Source of the DNA: Phoenix dactylifera
Taxonomy: Eukaryota > Streptophyta > Magnoliopsida > Arecales > Arecaceae
Direction of reading: 5' to 3'
DNA: 64,000 nucleotides
Assembly (NCBI RefSeq): GCF_009389715.1
Contig: NC_052404.1
Span: forward strand, 11,833,756 to 11,897,755
The position numbers and the translations under genes were made by a program. Positions 38,316 to 52,900 of the stretch are shown one piece after another (the first letter of the stretch is position 1; each line of letters starts with the position of its first letter). The notes under the pieces were generated by a model, which worked only from the letters and a program-made list of their open reading frames with translations, was not told the origin of the DNA and made no database searches.

Positions 38316-40956
38316 TCGTGATGGTCCCTGGGACTGGTACCTGTCGGAATCTTAGTTGAGGATTTAAACGGGAAATAGCCATCTTTTAAATCTGAAGAGA
38401 TAGAAGTAAGATTGCCATGCAATTCTGTTTACTCGCAACAAATGGCTTGAAGCCAAACTAATGGGAGACACAACTGAATTCTGCCAATAAATGAACATTG
38501 GCTTGTCTGGAGACTTGGTGGAAATGATGAAGCTAAGATTGGTCCAAGCAAAAGCTACTTAGGAGATTCTCAGAATTAGTGGGGCATGTTGCTTTGTTAT
38601 CGAAGTTTTCTCACTAGCACATCCCTATTTCTGTAAGGTTCTTGTGTGACTTGAACGCTATATATCCAATAGAACCCAAAATTTGAGAATTGTAGTCTTT
38701 AACGTTTTAGTTTCTCCAAGCAATCATCTTAGTTTCATCAAATCATGAGCTTTTGCTAAATTTGTTGAACTTTGTTGTTGCAAAGTTTTATACAGGAAAA
38801 TGCGACAACTGAGCTGGAACTAGATGACACTATTTTATAGCTTACCTATGAATTTAATTTATTGCTGTTAATGCTCCAGCCCCTCGAGCTGTAGTGCTCG
38901 TCTTTACAGCAAGCCCCTTCTCTTATTTGAACAAATAATATTCAAACATGTATAAGTTCAGCACGATTGCCAGGTCACTGCAGCGGCCATTATTTTGCTC
39001 TGGTGCTGTTACTTCTCTTGCACGAGAAAATAATACTCTATGGGGGCATTGGCAATGCAGAAAAACCTTGGTGGCATGTAAGGGCAGTCCCTGGATCGGA
39101 GAATTTATACGGTGTTAAATCTGCACAGCTTATTTTCATGATCTTACTTTCTATACGCATTTAATTTGTACCATTTTATAATTAAATAATACCTGCTTTA
39201 ACCCCACTTCACTCGAGTGGAACCATGCCATATTGTTCATGGCTATGCATTTTTGACGTGAACCGATCTAGTGTTGATGTAGTGGTACTGAATGCTCTCG
39301 TTATTGAACATTCCATTCTCAGGCACTCTTCAGACACCAAAGCTTTAAATGAACCAAGCAGAGGACCCACGCGTGATTTTGTGCTATTTATCAGGTACTG
39401 ATCCTCTTTCAATAATCCTCTCCTGCAAATAAATTGTTTTGTCGATGCATGAGGGAGTCATGGAAAAGAAGCAGAACTTCTGCGACATTCTTGTAGCCTT
39501 GGCTGCCCAGAACCAAATGCCACGTTCGCACTTTGGAGACTGCACCATGTCTTCAACTGTAGCAAGCAAGTCTCTCGTCTACTATCCACTATCCAGATCC
39601 ATCTCACAAATTATTGTCAACGTAATTCCTAAATTGGCTTTTCTAAATGTACGAAACTGCCAGCGGATATAGCGCCTTTACATGACCCATTGGAAATCAA
39701 AATACTTTGCTTGATATTCAGAATTTTAAATACAACGGCTCCGGTTCATTTTTGAAAGGCAGGGTGCAGTTTGGTGCTTGTGTTGGGTCTTGCAGCTCCT
39801 TTCGTGTGGGTTTTTTTTATTGTTTGACATGTTCTGGTTGTTCGTACAGAAAAATGCTCTCTCTCGAAAGATTTGGCGACGTTTATTATACATAAGAATT
39901 CACCTCCAACTCAAAAGGACTCGATCGCTTCCTCAAGGCAGGTGGGTTATAAATTTTCCAAGTTTTATAGGCGTTGGACAATACTGAATTTCTTTCCAAT
40001 CACATGGGGTATGCTTACAGTTGAGAGCCTACACCTGCAGAGAATGTGGTGAATGAACTGGAAAGAGCAAAAATAGAGTGCGCCTGGAAGGATAAGTGAG
40101 CGTTAACGGCAAAAAAATTCATCTTGCTCAGACCTCCAGATGATGTGGAGCCACCAGTCCTAGAGTGCATCTAAAGTTAACCGTCGAGATCTAGATCGCT
40201 AAAGAGAATGATCAAGGAATGCATGAGTGGAGATACCAGGATACCCAAAACAAAAAAAAATGGTGGAAATGGAGCCTTGTGAAGTGTTTGTCCGTTACTT
40301 GTTGCATTTTTATGAATTTTTTGTTATAATTTCACGTCATCCTCTGCAAAGCTAGAATGTAAAACAAATTTTGATGTTCAACATGATTCACAATCCAGAT
40401 CCCAAATAAAAAACTATTGCACAAGAAGCCTTTTCACTCCAAAGCAAAAGCAAAAGCAAAAGCAGCAGCAGCAGACAAAAATGCCCTTAATAATCTGAGG
40501 AATGATAACTTTTCTCATTCTTAGGATAAAAACTTAATTTTTAAATCACAAGACACCCTATTAATGTTTAGAAAATTGACTGCAATGAGCGTGCACGACA
40601 GCATGAATATCAGAAAACTACCTTGACAAAATCTACTGCAAGAATTTTATCCGAGTCAAACAGTATCATACAGGTAATACATAGTCGAATTATGCAATGA
40701 CAAACTAACTGAATTACAGCACAATTCAGGTTCCAACTAAAAGATTTGATCAGAATACTCCCAAAGTGAAAAGGTAATTCTTTAAGACCAACGAAATGAT
40801 CAATAATCCTTTTCAACATTTACAAGCCAAAGTAGATATTCCTTTCATAAATTATAATATTGTCGTGAAGAGTTAATACAGCACTCTACACCTTCTAACA
40901 CAGAACTAGTTGGATCCTTGATTCAGAAAGGGAAAAAATACAAAAAAAAAAAAAAA
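38316..40956. other. Convergent intergenic region between RlmN and AP3BA
   Basis: It holds the 3' ends of two convergent genes and no supported exon. A CAAAAG repeat running into a CAG repeat lies at 40442-40475. Short open frames at 38967-39164, 39439-39672 and 39707-39987 show no motif. The 3' untranslated region of AP3BA probably reaches leftward from 40956. Confidence 0.45.
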
Positions 40957-43900
40957 TCAAAGTAGAAATGCCACTGCTCTGTTTAACAAATTAAGGCCAA
41001 ATATCGTATCTTCACAATTTACTTTCACAGTGCCATTTAATGATTCTGAAAGTTTTCCTTCAGCAGTTATAGAAATCAGGCATGGTTTTGAGCTGTTCAA
41101 TATTTCACCACTGAATCGCAAGCACAAACCCGATGCATCATCTGCATTGAAAGAAACTGGAATATCCACCGATACAAGGTGAACATTAGCATTACTGAGC
41201 ACTTTTGATGCTAGACTCCGAGAGACTAAAAGAATAGTATCGGTGTGCAATGGCCTTTGGTCCTTCTCGTGGTCAATCTCTTTGACATGGTCCTTAAAGA
41301 TACATCTGTTGCAAATGATTCCAGTATTGGAGTACATGTGAGTTTGTATCTATATCTTCATTCATCAGAAATAATTTCTGTGATACTTAGTAATGCAAAT
41401 AAATGCTCGTTTTATACTCCTAAATATTCAATCATCACTTCCTCATTGGCAACCACGCTTCACAAAATTACCATTTTTTAAAATCATGCCAACACAGGTC
41501 ATGTTCAAGAAATTAGGAGATGCTAAGCTATCACTAAGCTAGGATCAGCAGTCAAACAGGGCCATATATATTAGTCTAGAGTTTGAACAATTGATAAGCT
41601 ATGATCATGATAAGAGGTCAGCAGGGGTTAAACATGAGTTACAATCAAAATGTATTAGGAATTTAGGACCAATTCAGGAATAAGTGTTAGGAACTAGTGA
41701 CACCTGGAAAAGGCAAATTTAAGAAATTTTGCTGTCCCCACCTCAACACGACATGCATGTCTCACATATCCTTCCTGCTAGACACGTCGTGGCCCCCATC
41801 AAGTGACCCACAGACCAGGAGCTTGGCTCCGTCTCATCCTCTCTTTTTATTGCCTCGTCCTCTCTTTCTTACTTTCAAATTAAGGAACAATGCCCAATGC
41901 CCACAGGAGCTGGAGCGGCAACCTCTCCCTCCTCTCGGCATATCAGCCTCAACGGCCTCTTAGGGTGAGATCGGAATAGTTTAAAACCTTAGCAATGGGG
42001 CACAGAGAGAGAGAGGGAGGGAGGGAGGGGGTTTGCTAGGTGGGGCAAGGAGTGTGGGTTTAGTGGCTAGGAATCCAAAGGCCAACAGCTTTTTGTTTGA
42101 TTATAAGGGGGCCTGCCACCGAAAGATGTGGCCCTTCGCATATTTAAGAGCCACAAGGTCCACCCGAAGAAACAGCCACATAACTCCTATTTTCAATATT
42201 ATTGTTCTACTTTCATCTCAGCTTCACATTTTAAAGATCCTCCCAAATACATACATACAAATATAGAATATAAATCTTATATGCATAAGACTAGTTATAT
42301 ATATAAATATACTATTATATATGTTGCCATGTCTGCATTGTCCAAGTTTTGTAAGATTGTCACGTCAAATACTCTCAGGATACTTGGACACTTGACACCC
42401 ATGTCTGATGTCCAGGTAGCATGGTTAGGAACTCCCTAGACAAATTTTATTAAATGATCATTGTAGGGAAGCAGGTTTATCTTCATGGTAAAACATAGAG
42501 TAGATGTAGAAGTGATTGTTAGAGCTTATTCAGTCATGATCCAAGTAGTGTTTTTAGTATGACATACTACCAATATCATTTAAAAAGCCACTTTCCATGT
42601 GATCTTGCTTCCTAAACTTTGTGAACATAGTAAATAATCTGCTTTAGCACATAGTTCATGCCATTGAGAGGCATTTGGTTCAAGGATTCAAGTCCTAATG
42701 GGACGTCATGTGGGATGTTGGGACAGGGCACCATCCCACCGACATCCTAGCATCCTATTTGGCACATCCCAGGATATCCCTTCCAAAGTCTCGAGATGGC
42801 GGTGCATCCTTTCCACAAAACTCAAGACAGCCCCATCCCATAGGATTTGGATCATTGATTTGGTTCAAGGTACAATTTTTCAGGATCAGGTGTTAATGGC
42901 CAATTTTCATTTATTATATATCAAATAAATCAAGCTTATTGACTATAATTACAAAACAAAAATATGCAATATGAACTCCAAAACAAAAATTTTGGAGTTC
43001 CTACTAATCTAGAGCTCAGGCTAATTTTTGTTTTAGTTGGCAAATAGTTAATTTTGTACTATTTTTTGAGGGTTGATGAAGTGAGGTAATTCTCAGGACA
43101 CTTAATGGGGATGGCTATAATGACTATAAATTTCAAAAGAAGGAAAAATTGGATTGATAAAAGAAAGATTTCTTCACCATGCCCTACCAAAAAGGAAGTA
43201 TGGTTACTTCCATTGTACATAATTAAAAAATATTAGATATTCTTGCTTTTTATTGTGCTTGATGCATATTGTACACTATGTTTTCTTACATAAATATACT
43301 CAATGATCAAATTCTTTTATCATAAATGAATAGATAAGCAATAAAGCCATTGATTTACTGACCTCTTAGAATACTCGAACATCCCTGGTAACTCGCGTTC
43401 CTTGGTAGTAAATACCTTCATATCCATGGGCAATGGTCTCATGAAATAACCAATATCAGGCCACAACTTTGTTATTTTCTTTTTCCCATTGCAGAACACA
43501 GCCAACTTGAGAGGTAACAAGTGATGATGAAAATGGACTTGGAGAACTTTCTTCACTGTCTGACCTGGATCTAGAGAAGCAAGCTCTTCCATAGGAAGTA
43601 TAGTTGGCACATCATTAGCAGAAATCAGGCTGCACAAGCAACAAAAAATATGTGAATATAAGAAGAGACGCAGCATGGAATTAACAAGCTTAACATACTG
43701 TAACCTCTGCTTGATTACAAGATTAGAACAGCATAAACTTTTTTCACATTTGTGGACAAAAAAGGAACATGAAAGCACCTTTTAGGTTCTTCAAACACTT
43801 GGTCTGCAGATTCCAGACTTCCACTAGACTCTCCATCTTCCACAGTTATATTCATTAATGGTTCGGTAGAAAGGTTCTCAAAAAACATGTCCACACATAC

Positions 43901-46900
43901 CAGCAATGGGGATATAGTTGAAACCTCAGATGAAAAGGAATATTCCACCCTCAAGCCATTTCCATTTGCAGGATCTAGAAGTGTGTGAAGTTTAGGCTTA
44001 ACAGTAAAATCAAGATCATTGATAGAAATTTTGGCACCGGATGGTGGTTCAGATTTTTGCAAAGATGGCAAACTAGGTTGCTCATCCAACCATGACTCCA
44101 ACGCTGACTTAGACAGCACCTCTGCCAAATCTTTAGAGAAAAATGTAGATATATTTTCCTTGGCACTTTGACTTGTTTGACCATAATCAACACTAGCATC
44201 AGAAAGATGAACTAGAGGGATTTCTTTGCCATCTTCAGCACCATGGCTAACCACTAAAGTATGGCCATTGTCATTTGAATCACTTGCAAATCCAGTCCCA
44301 ACGCTGTCAGCTGAACTAATGATAGAATGCTGAGAATCATAAGCAGAGCCACTTTCCTCCGTAGAAGATCCAGAAGATATGTCAGGATCATTCATTTCAA
44401 ATGAATTGCTCCTACCACTTATTTCAGCTGGCTCTTCTGGCTCATGAACCACCCCAAAGCCGAGATTGAAGTCACCGTCAAGTAAACTGCAAGGCTTAGG
44501 AAGAGGTCTGTAACCAGGAGCTGCATGAACAACAATCTGTGAGAGAGATCCAGGAAGATAAATTCGGAAGTTCTTGGCCATATATGCTTTTGATGGTGTA
44601 TTTCCACTAAATATGCTTTCCACAAATTCATGATATATGCCTCCATTCTGCATTGTGCAGGAAGTGATCTCCCCCATAACACGAGAACGATCACGGACAT
44701 CATAATTCATGTCATATCTTGCCAATTCAATAATATAGCTTAGGATCTTTCTGAATGTGTATAACTCTTCTCCTTGGGCACGCAATACAATCTGGGAGAG
44801 AAATTTAACGAGAGTAATATGCAAATAGCTTTCCAAACGATGGCTAGAGATGGCATGTGTAGCATTAAAAAATTTTCGAGCATAGGCGCCCAATCTTATT
44901 GTAGCCAACTCATCAGAAAGATTATAATTTGTATGCTTTTCAGCATCTCTGCTGTAATAAGTGCTAGTAAGTTGACTGTAACTAGCATTTATATAAAGAA
45001 TGAGTTCAGTGTTGCTATAAAACAACTAATACAGCAGTGACTCAAAGTTGTTGCATTAGTTTCACTAAAGCAGTCCATGAGATATATCTTTGCAACTATG
45101 TTACACGGCATCACAAGAGAAATGAATGATTTTTAAAGTATAAAACTGCTGATAGAAAATATTCTAATAACAAGATATTTAATTGTTTGCTTACCCAAAA
45201 AGTTCTAATGGAAAAGCTGGTACGTTCTGTGATGTATAACGAAAAAGGTTTGGTTCATCAATTTTCTTAAGAAAGTTAGTAATGACATGTCTCTTATATT
45301 ACCACTCTTATCTAAAATGTTGCAATCTTCTGTCATGGTACATATACCGCCACTCTAAATCTTGCACACCATGCCATGCCTGGGGAAGCAACGATCAACA
45401 GGCATCCAGCTAGGTAATCTTGGATAAAACCTTACAAACATACTAAACTAAGAAACATCATCTCAGCAACTAAATTATATTTATATGCCAATTAAAAACA
45501 ATGATTAAAAAGCTAAAGTTGGCTACAGACGAAAAGCTGTATGCCAGATCTCAAAGCTCGTAATGTATGTTTGACCCTTGAAAGGAAGGATTCAAATGTT
45601 GATCACCAACATGTGAACAAGGTTTGTCAAAAATGTTCACAATACTTGCCTTATGATTAACATATTAACAAGATAGAGATGATTTCGCATGCATCTTTCT
45701 TAATGCTGATTATAAAGAACAGCAAATATAGTATCAGATAGCATGACATAACATGCAGCAGTCATAATAAAGCGATGGCTATTGTATCTTTTATGGGGAA
45801 GGACTGTGATGTGTATTTCAGTCAGATAAAATATGGATCAAACTCTGGATCAGACAGTAAATATACCAGACGCATACTATCAGCATGGGACTAGTCATGC
45901 TATGTTAAGATTTGAGGGATGCTATAGTGTTACAATGGAAGCTTGTCTCATTCACAAGACAATTCCTGCTCTAAGAAAATGATATCCTTGCTGAGCCACT
46001 GATGGTTCAACATGGTGAAAAGTTTTGAGAACTCAACTTCAAATTCTCAAGCCAAGAAGCGCATGATAGTTAGGAATTCAATTCTTTATTGGTACATATT
46101 TATTTTATTGAGCATCAGAGCAGCAAATGCACATAATTTTCAACAAAAAGCAATGTAGCTAAGTAAAAGCCAAATCATTTAGGAAGAAAACAACCATCCT
46201 GATAATAAAAATACCTTGCAGGTAGAATTTAAAATCTGAAGTTTTGTCTCGAGCTCTTCTGAAGTAAAGGACCATGCAAGATACTTCAAAACAGTTGGTA
46301 CTATTTTAGGAATAAGCTGTCCAACAGAGCTATACTCTCCGATAATCCAAATAATCAATGCACGTGCTGCAGGCTCCTTAACTATATCCAAATTGCGAGC
46401 CAAATGGACAATAACCTTTAGAAAATACACATTAAGAGTAAGAAATTGCAATTGTGACTAATATATGCAACACACAGTGCCAGACATTACAAAGACTTTA
46501 TTTCCATCAAAAAAATATATTAAAAAGAAAGTAAAAAATATAGCACTCAAGATAAAAAAGATTAAAAATATCCAGAACGAGGAAAGAAGAAACCCAGTCA
46601 TCTGTTAAAAGCTGATTAATAGAAATATATAAACAGAAAGATTTGATTAATACATTTTCATACCACGATCATTATCTAATCAGAAAAAACAATTATCAAA
46701 TAATACATGCTGCTTTTAAAGGTAAGAACTGGGGAACATACAGAATGAGCAAAGAAGACGTTTGATTATTTTAGAAAGCCAAAAGCTTTCTAAGTTACCC
46801 AAAGCTTTTAATAAGTTATATCCAAATAATACAGATACATGTCTAACTGGAACCACCAAATCAAAATAATTGGGTGGCCAAGTCAAGGATGCTTGCTATA

Positions 46901-49900
46901 ATGGAGTTTTGATAGAATCAGTATATCATCTTTCAACGAAACAAACTGATTATGACAGAGAAAACCGCTTGATTATAGGAATAGTTTTTTAGAAAGCCAA
47001 ATTGAATAGATCACAAAATGCTGTACACGCCTGGATTTGAAGGCAGTCTTGTGCAATTTGAGCCTAATGTCGCTACTATTAACCTATTCGATGTCACAAT
47101 TTCAGGCATGTCCAGTCACTCTACAGCTTTCCAACAGCATAGAACTGAGTATCCTCTTTCTCATGGTGACTGATTATTAGGTTTCCAGTAACAAATCTGG
47201 AAAAATTTATATAAACTTATACTTTTCTATGACAAAATCTGTGTATATGACTGCACAGGCATGTGCAATTATTTGTGAGTGAATCATGCCTAAAGTCTTT
47301 GATCAAGGTTTTAAAAGAAAAAGTACAGTTAAGCCCAGAACAAATTAGCCCCAATTGATTTGGACCATTCATAAAGATAAGCATTTCTTCACTTTGAAAT
47401 TTAGAACATAAAACCAAGAAATAAACCTTTATTTGATTTGACTTGTTTCTTAGCTATTCTCCCCAGTCTCTCAGCAAATAAGGTTGTTATATTGCAAATT
47501 TTAGAAATTCAATTCATAAAGCAATAATCAGAGAAAGCAGAATCATGTGAAGCAATGGATTATGGTTATGGGTCCATACATGTGCCAAAGAAGAGATACC
47601 TTCTCATGATTAGCTGGGTTTTCCTTTATTATTGCTTTAATCGACATGATTGCTTGAACCAAAACATTTGCTTCACCATTAATGTTGCCTGATATGCTAA
47701 TAGACGATTCTGCAATATAATATTTGTTACCATAAACAAAATCCATAATAAAATAAGAGAAAGGTGCCACATACATGAACTGGTAATTTACCATGTATTA
47801 TAAGTGCCAAAAGCCCTTTTAGGCAAGTAGCAGCCACAGTAGGCAGTCTTTGAGCACATAACCCAATTGCAGCAACTGTATCAGCAACAAATCTCCTATC
47901 TGGATCTTTAATGTAATCCTAGCAGCACGGCTAGAAAGATAAGCATCAGCCAATTGTTCATCATAACAAACTTAGTAAATCACAACAGCATTGTCACTAT
48001 TCTGATAATCAACACGCATAAACACATCCACTCGCATGTCCACTTCAGGAACTGAAACTAGTCCAGAAAAATAGAGGGGAATTTCTGCCACGAGACTAAC
48101 AGGAAAATGAGATGCCATAATGATTTGGAGGGAAAAACAACGTTTGGAAATAGAAGGTGCACAAAACACTGGATTGAATTCTATGGTATGAGCAGTAAAG
48201 CTTCTTCATACTGTTTTGTTATTAAGAAAATTCTCCTCAAAAAACATATGACAATAGTTATTTTAAATTAATCATGATCATTCAAATATTTCTTAGCTAG
48301 AATTCCTAACATAGGCAAGTCTGAAATTTCTAAGGGCAGTTGATTACCCCAAGGCAACCAGCAAGGTACGAAACTTATGATCTTCAAATATTTTCAAGCA
48401 AACCTCACATACTACATTTCCAGATTGCATTGAAAAGAACAAGAAATCAAACCAATGCTTAAAGCCATTCAAAGAGATGGTTTTGCTTCTGCCTGTGAAC
48501 AAATTATTTAATTCAAATAAAAGCAATATATCTAGTCCATAAAAAGCCAAGTCAGTTTGAAGATCACCCATACAAAACACAACAAACTAACAGTCAGGAA
48601 ATAGGGAACATCTCAATGGCCAATATATTTCTCATGCCACTAAGTCGATTTCAGCTTCACCTTCTAATGATTATTTGTTTCAAATTGAGTACATATCAAT
48701 AATAAATTAAATACACCACAAGAATAGCCCATTTCTGTTTCTTGTGGTCTATTGACGCAACCAACAGAAATGGGCTATATTGTTTCTATTGACACAAAAC
48801 ATCTGACCGTGCAACTAAGTAAATACCTGGAACTCCTCAAAAATTATTGGGGCAGATGACTCTGTGGCAATGGTGGATAAAATTTCAAGCTTCAAAGCTC
48901 TGATATGGTATGGATCTGAGCTACATATGAAAAAATCTTCAAAGTAAGGTGCAAAAAGTGAAGGAACTGTTTTGGCAAACACCAGTATGTTACAGAGCAT
49001 CTGAAATAAAAACATAAAAAAAGGTCAGCTGTAGTCAAATTTTCCAGCGTTACTCACTAAAACAATAGGCTAAGAAATATATTTAAAAAGGAAACAAGAG
49101 ATGGGAGGAATAATAATCAATAAAAGAGCAATGGCCCTTGAATGCAACTGAAAGGCATGCATATGTGCTCACATACTTGTAATTATCTAACATAATTGTA
49201 CATCTCAATGAATGAAAAGGGGTAAAAGATGTTTAACAACATCTTCTGCTCTTGGTACTCAAGCAGCTTTACCAGAATTTATCAAGTACTGAGCAAAGCA
49301 GCTGTCTCATGTTTAGTTACAATCCAATACAAGATCTATCTATCTTCAATTACAATCAGCAATATTTATAGTCTAGCTTGAGGTCAGGCCTGCCCTTTGG
49401 CACAGACCTCTAACCTATAAAATGGTCAGATTTTATATACACATACTTGTGGCGTGCCACTGCCAAGCCAAATTTACCAGCAAGCAATATGCCCCTTTGC
49501 CAAACCTTCTCATTTAGCATGCTGAAAAGTTGCTGGATTGCAGCAACTATTAACTGAAACAATGATCCACAAGGTGATGACCAATGTCAACTTTCATTCG
49601 ACTTAGAAATCGTCAAATAGCAAAGAAGTTTGTGAGGGATATTGCATACATAGTAGTTTGATTTGATAAGAATGGGTAGGTTCTTCGTGCTCCCACTAGT
49701 TGAAGTTCATAGACTGGATTGTCTACCGCAGCTAAAAGGATGAATCGCTATTTTCTTATATACTTATTATTTAGATACAAGTTACCTATAGATTAGGCCT
49801 AAGTGCTACTAAAGCTGGAATCTGTACAGCTCTTGCCCAGCATAATGATGCAAGAAACAATCTGTAGCCACATTTCAAGCAAATTGTTACTTCTGCATCA

Positions 49901-52900
49901 TGATTACTGATCTCAAAAAAATATATATTTTTCTCATGTAACCTTTCATTAAAATGTTTCTATTTGGTTGCATTCTCTATCTTGAAATCCTATCCTTTGG
50001 CCTCTTTTGTTCAGTAACGTTCCAGTTAATCTCGGCTATTAGGCTAGTGATCCCCCGAGGTGGTCTCTCTTCATCACTAATCAGCTTCACAAAGATTTAT
50101 GGATCTGCTTCGACCTGGAAATCTTTTGATGCATAAACTATCAATCAAACATTATTTGGTAAAAGATGCACGCTATGTTCAATGGCTTAAGCATATAATA
50201 GTCACCAACAGTGAACTGAAGCTAGATCACAAATAGGATGAACATGAGAAGACCTTGGTACTTATGCAAAGTACACAACTTAACAGAAGAGAGTCTATAT
50301 GTAAACACAAACCTAAAAAAAGCAAAAAGGTGAAAAACCCTTAATGATAATTAAACATTTTGAAAGGTATAAAACTTTTCCAACTTACCACATATTTGGA
50401 GGCATAAGACGATCTTAGAATAAAGAGAACCGGTTTAACAATCCTCTCAAGTTGCACCCTTGGGGCCATAATCCAGTACACTCCAGCAGCTGCAAGTACA
50501 ACAGCACTATTTTGGCTCCATAATAGAGGTGATGTACACTGCAACAAAATCTTCACATCATCATTTTGGCTGGAAGTGACGACCAAGCAGCCAAAATTAT
50601 TGTCATCTTCATTCATACATCCAGACTGAGCTAAATACTCCTTTGTTTCTTCTATGTAGTATCTACACATTAACGAGTTCAATTTAAACTCACATGCCTC
50701 ACCCCCCTCAGAACCACAATGACCATCAGACATATTGCCAACGGCTGCAGAATCCTTGTCAGATTGGGAACTTGTAGCGGAATTTAATACCATAATGGAC
50801 TCTTTTACAAGACCATGCCTAGCCACAACATATCGTAAGAGAATCTCAATCAAAAGAATTTGACCCCACTCTTCAACATCAGGAAGCATCTCACATAGCC
50901 TTCTAAAGTGTTTGGCAATCAACGAAAGATTACTTGGGCAAACAGCATTAAAGGCTGCAGCAGCAGCTCCAATTACTCCAGGGGAATGGTCACTTAACAA
51001 GATATCTACAAGCTGCAGAATATAATTTATTTCAGCTAGAGAAAAAAATGCATTCATATATAAAGAGAGCCTCGAAGGGGAAAACAATGGGGAAAAAACA
51101 TAACAACCTCTTCAAGGGCAGAAGTATTTTCATCCTGATGTAAGTCATATATCTTTGGAAGTGCATGGGCAGCACATTTTCTCACATATGCAGATGGATC
51201 TCTAGCGCATTTACTAACAGCAACTAACACAAGCGGGGCTACTACATGTAATCGGATTCCTGCCATAGCACGTAGAGCCCATGCTCGCACTAAAGGATTT
51301 GTATCTGATAGGTCCTTCTGGAAACAGTTAATAGAGAGGAGAGCTTCATTTGGGCGCCTAGGTTAGCAAGGAAAAAGAGAAAAGCCCAAAATGTTAAGAG
51401 TTGTCAAAAGAATCATCCATCAGCTTCATGTGCAATCCTTCAATTTTAAATTTAAAGGAAGAGCAGATGCCACACAACTAAGAAATAAAAGCACTTTCAA
51501 CAAGCTGCCATCCAATTCAGGTATATACACTAAAAGTATCTGTTCAAGTAAACAGCATTCAAAGAGTAAAAAATACTTTCAGCAAGCTACCATCTGATTT
51601 AGGTATATATGCTAAAAATTATTTGTCCAAGTAAACAGCCTTTATGCAATTATTACGAAAGGGCATGAGATGACATATTTTTTAAGTTGGCAACATTTGC
51701 ACAATCCACAGCAAAATCTAACAGAAAATTTAATAAGGCAGGCCCGTCAATCCTGCAAAACCCTTGACAATGATTTTAGACATTTTTCTTGTAAAGTAAT
51801 TCTTTTCAAGGACAGAAAAAATTCAATTTATGATATAAGAATACCAAAATCATGTTAAAGAATAACAATCATAAAAAACAAGATATATCAGAAATCTGAT
51901 GATAATTCTATAATCTAACATGGAATGAGTAGTCATCCCTCCATTGAAGTTGCTTAAAAAAAAAACAGGATAGCAGATATCCAATTTCTTTCTGAAAGCA
52001 CATCTATACAAATTTTCATAGTATGATTTTTTTTTTCTCTAAACATGAGGTGTCTACGATAGTTTTCCAGTCAGCAACAAGATGAAATATTTTTGCAAGC
52101 AATGACAAATTTAAACAGCTAGTTCCGAAGTAAGATGAATTTAAAGTGCATCTGATCTTGTCGGTTTCCCTAACCATAACCTGATCTCCTAACTTTCATG
52201 CAAAACCCCTCTTGCCTGATATCAACTCCACCAGAAACTCAGTAATAATTATCATGTGGCTGTTGACCCGCTGGAAGAATCTGATTAATCCTTTCATGGA
52301 GCCTTTATTCCAATTGGGGAGAAGGAAAAAATTCCTTCAACCTGTTGAACTCAACTCTCTCAAATAAAATAACAAGCAATAAGAATTTTAAAAAGTGAGG
52401 CAATAAACCCTTTTACTTTTGTTAATTTTTCATAATCCACAAATCATGGTACATAACATGGGTAAAAAGTAGAGTCCATAGTCTCTGCTCTCACTCTCAT
52501 TCCTGTTCCCCAAAATCATGGCATTTTTCCTCTATTTATACTAATAAGGTCCTGCTTATTTGAGTAGGATTCTTCTTTTAGCTAAAAGAGGAGAAGTTAC
52601 AAGCTCTGCTACTATAGAGGTCCGCTCTGCTTATTTGAGTCAGATTATCCTCATAATTAGAAGAGGATGAACATTTTCTTTCAGCCAACTCAAATTAGAT
52701 TGGATTCTTCTTCTAATTAGAAGAGGATAAAAAAAAATATAAAAATAAGAAATATTTTTAAATTTTTTAAATTTGGATAGAAAGCTAGATCTTGACTTCT
52801 ATATCAACTTTATCTTAGCCACATCACCAAATTCTCCCTGGATTAGAATTTATGGCTTCTTGAAGTTTCAGTATCAAGTCTTGGATGTGGTGGATTTTGC

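Noticed and set aside
48724-48778. MicroRNA precursor
   Set aside because: The stem is 16 bp with a 23-base loop, shorter than the minimum 20-21 bp duplex expected in plants, and no extended pairing was found outside.
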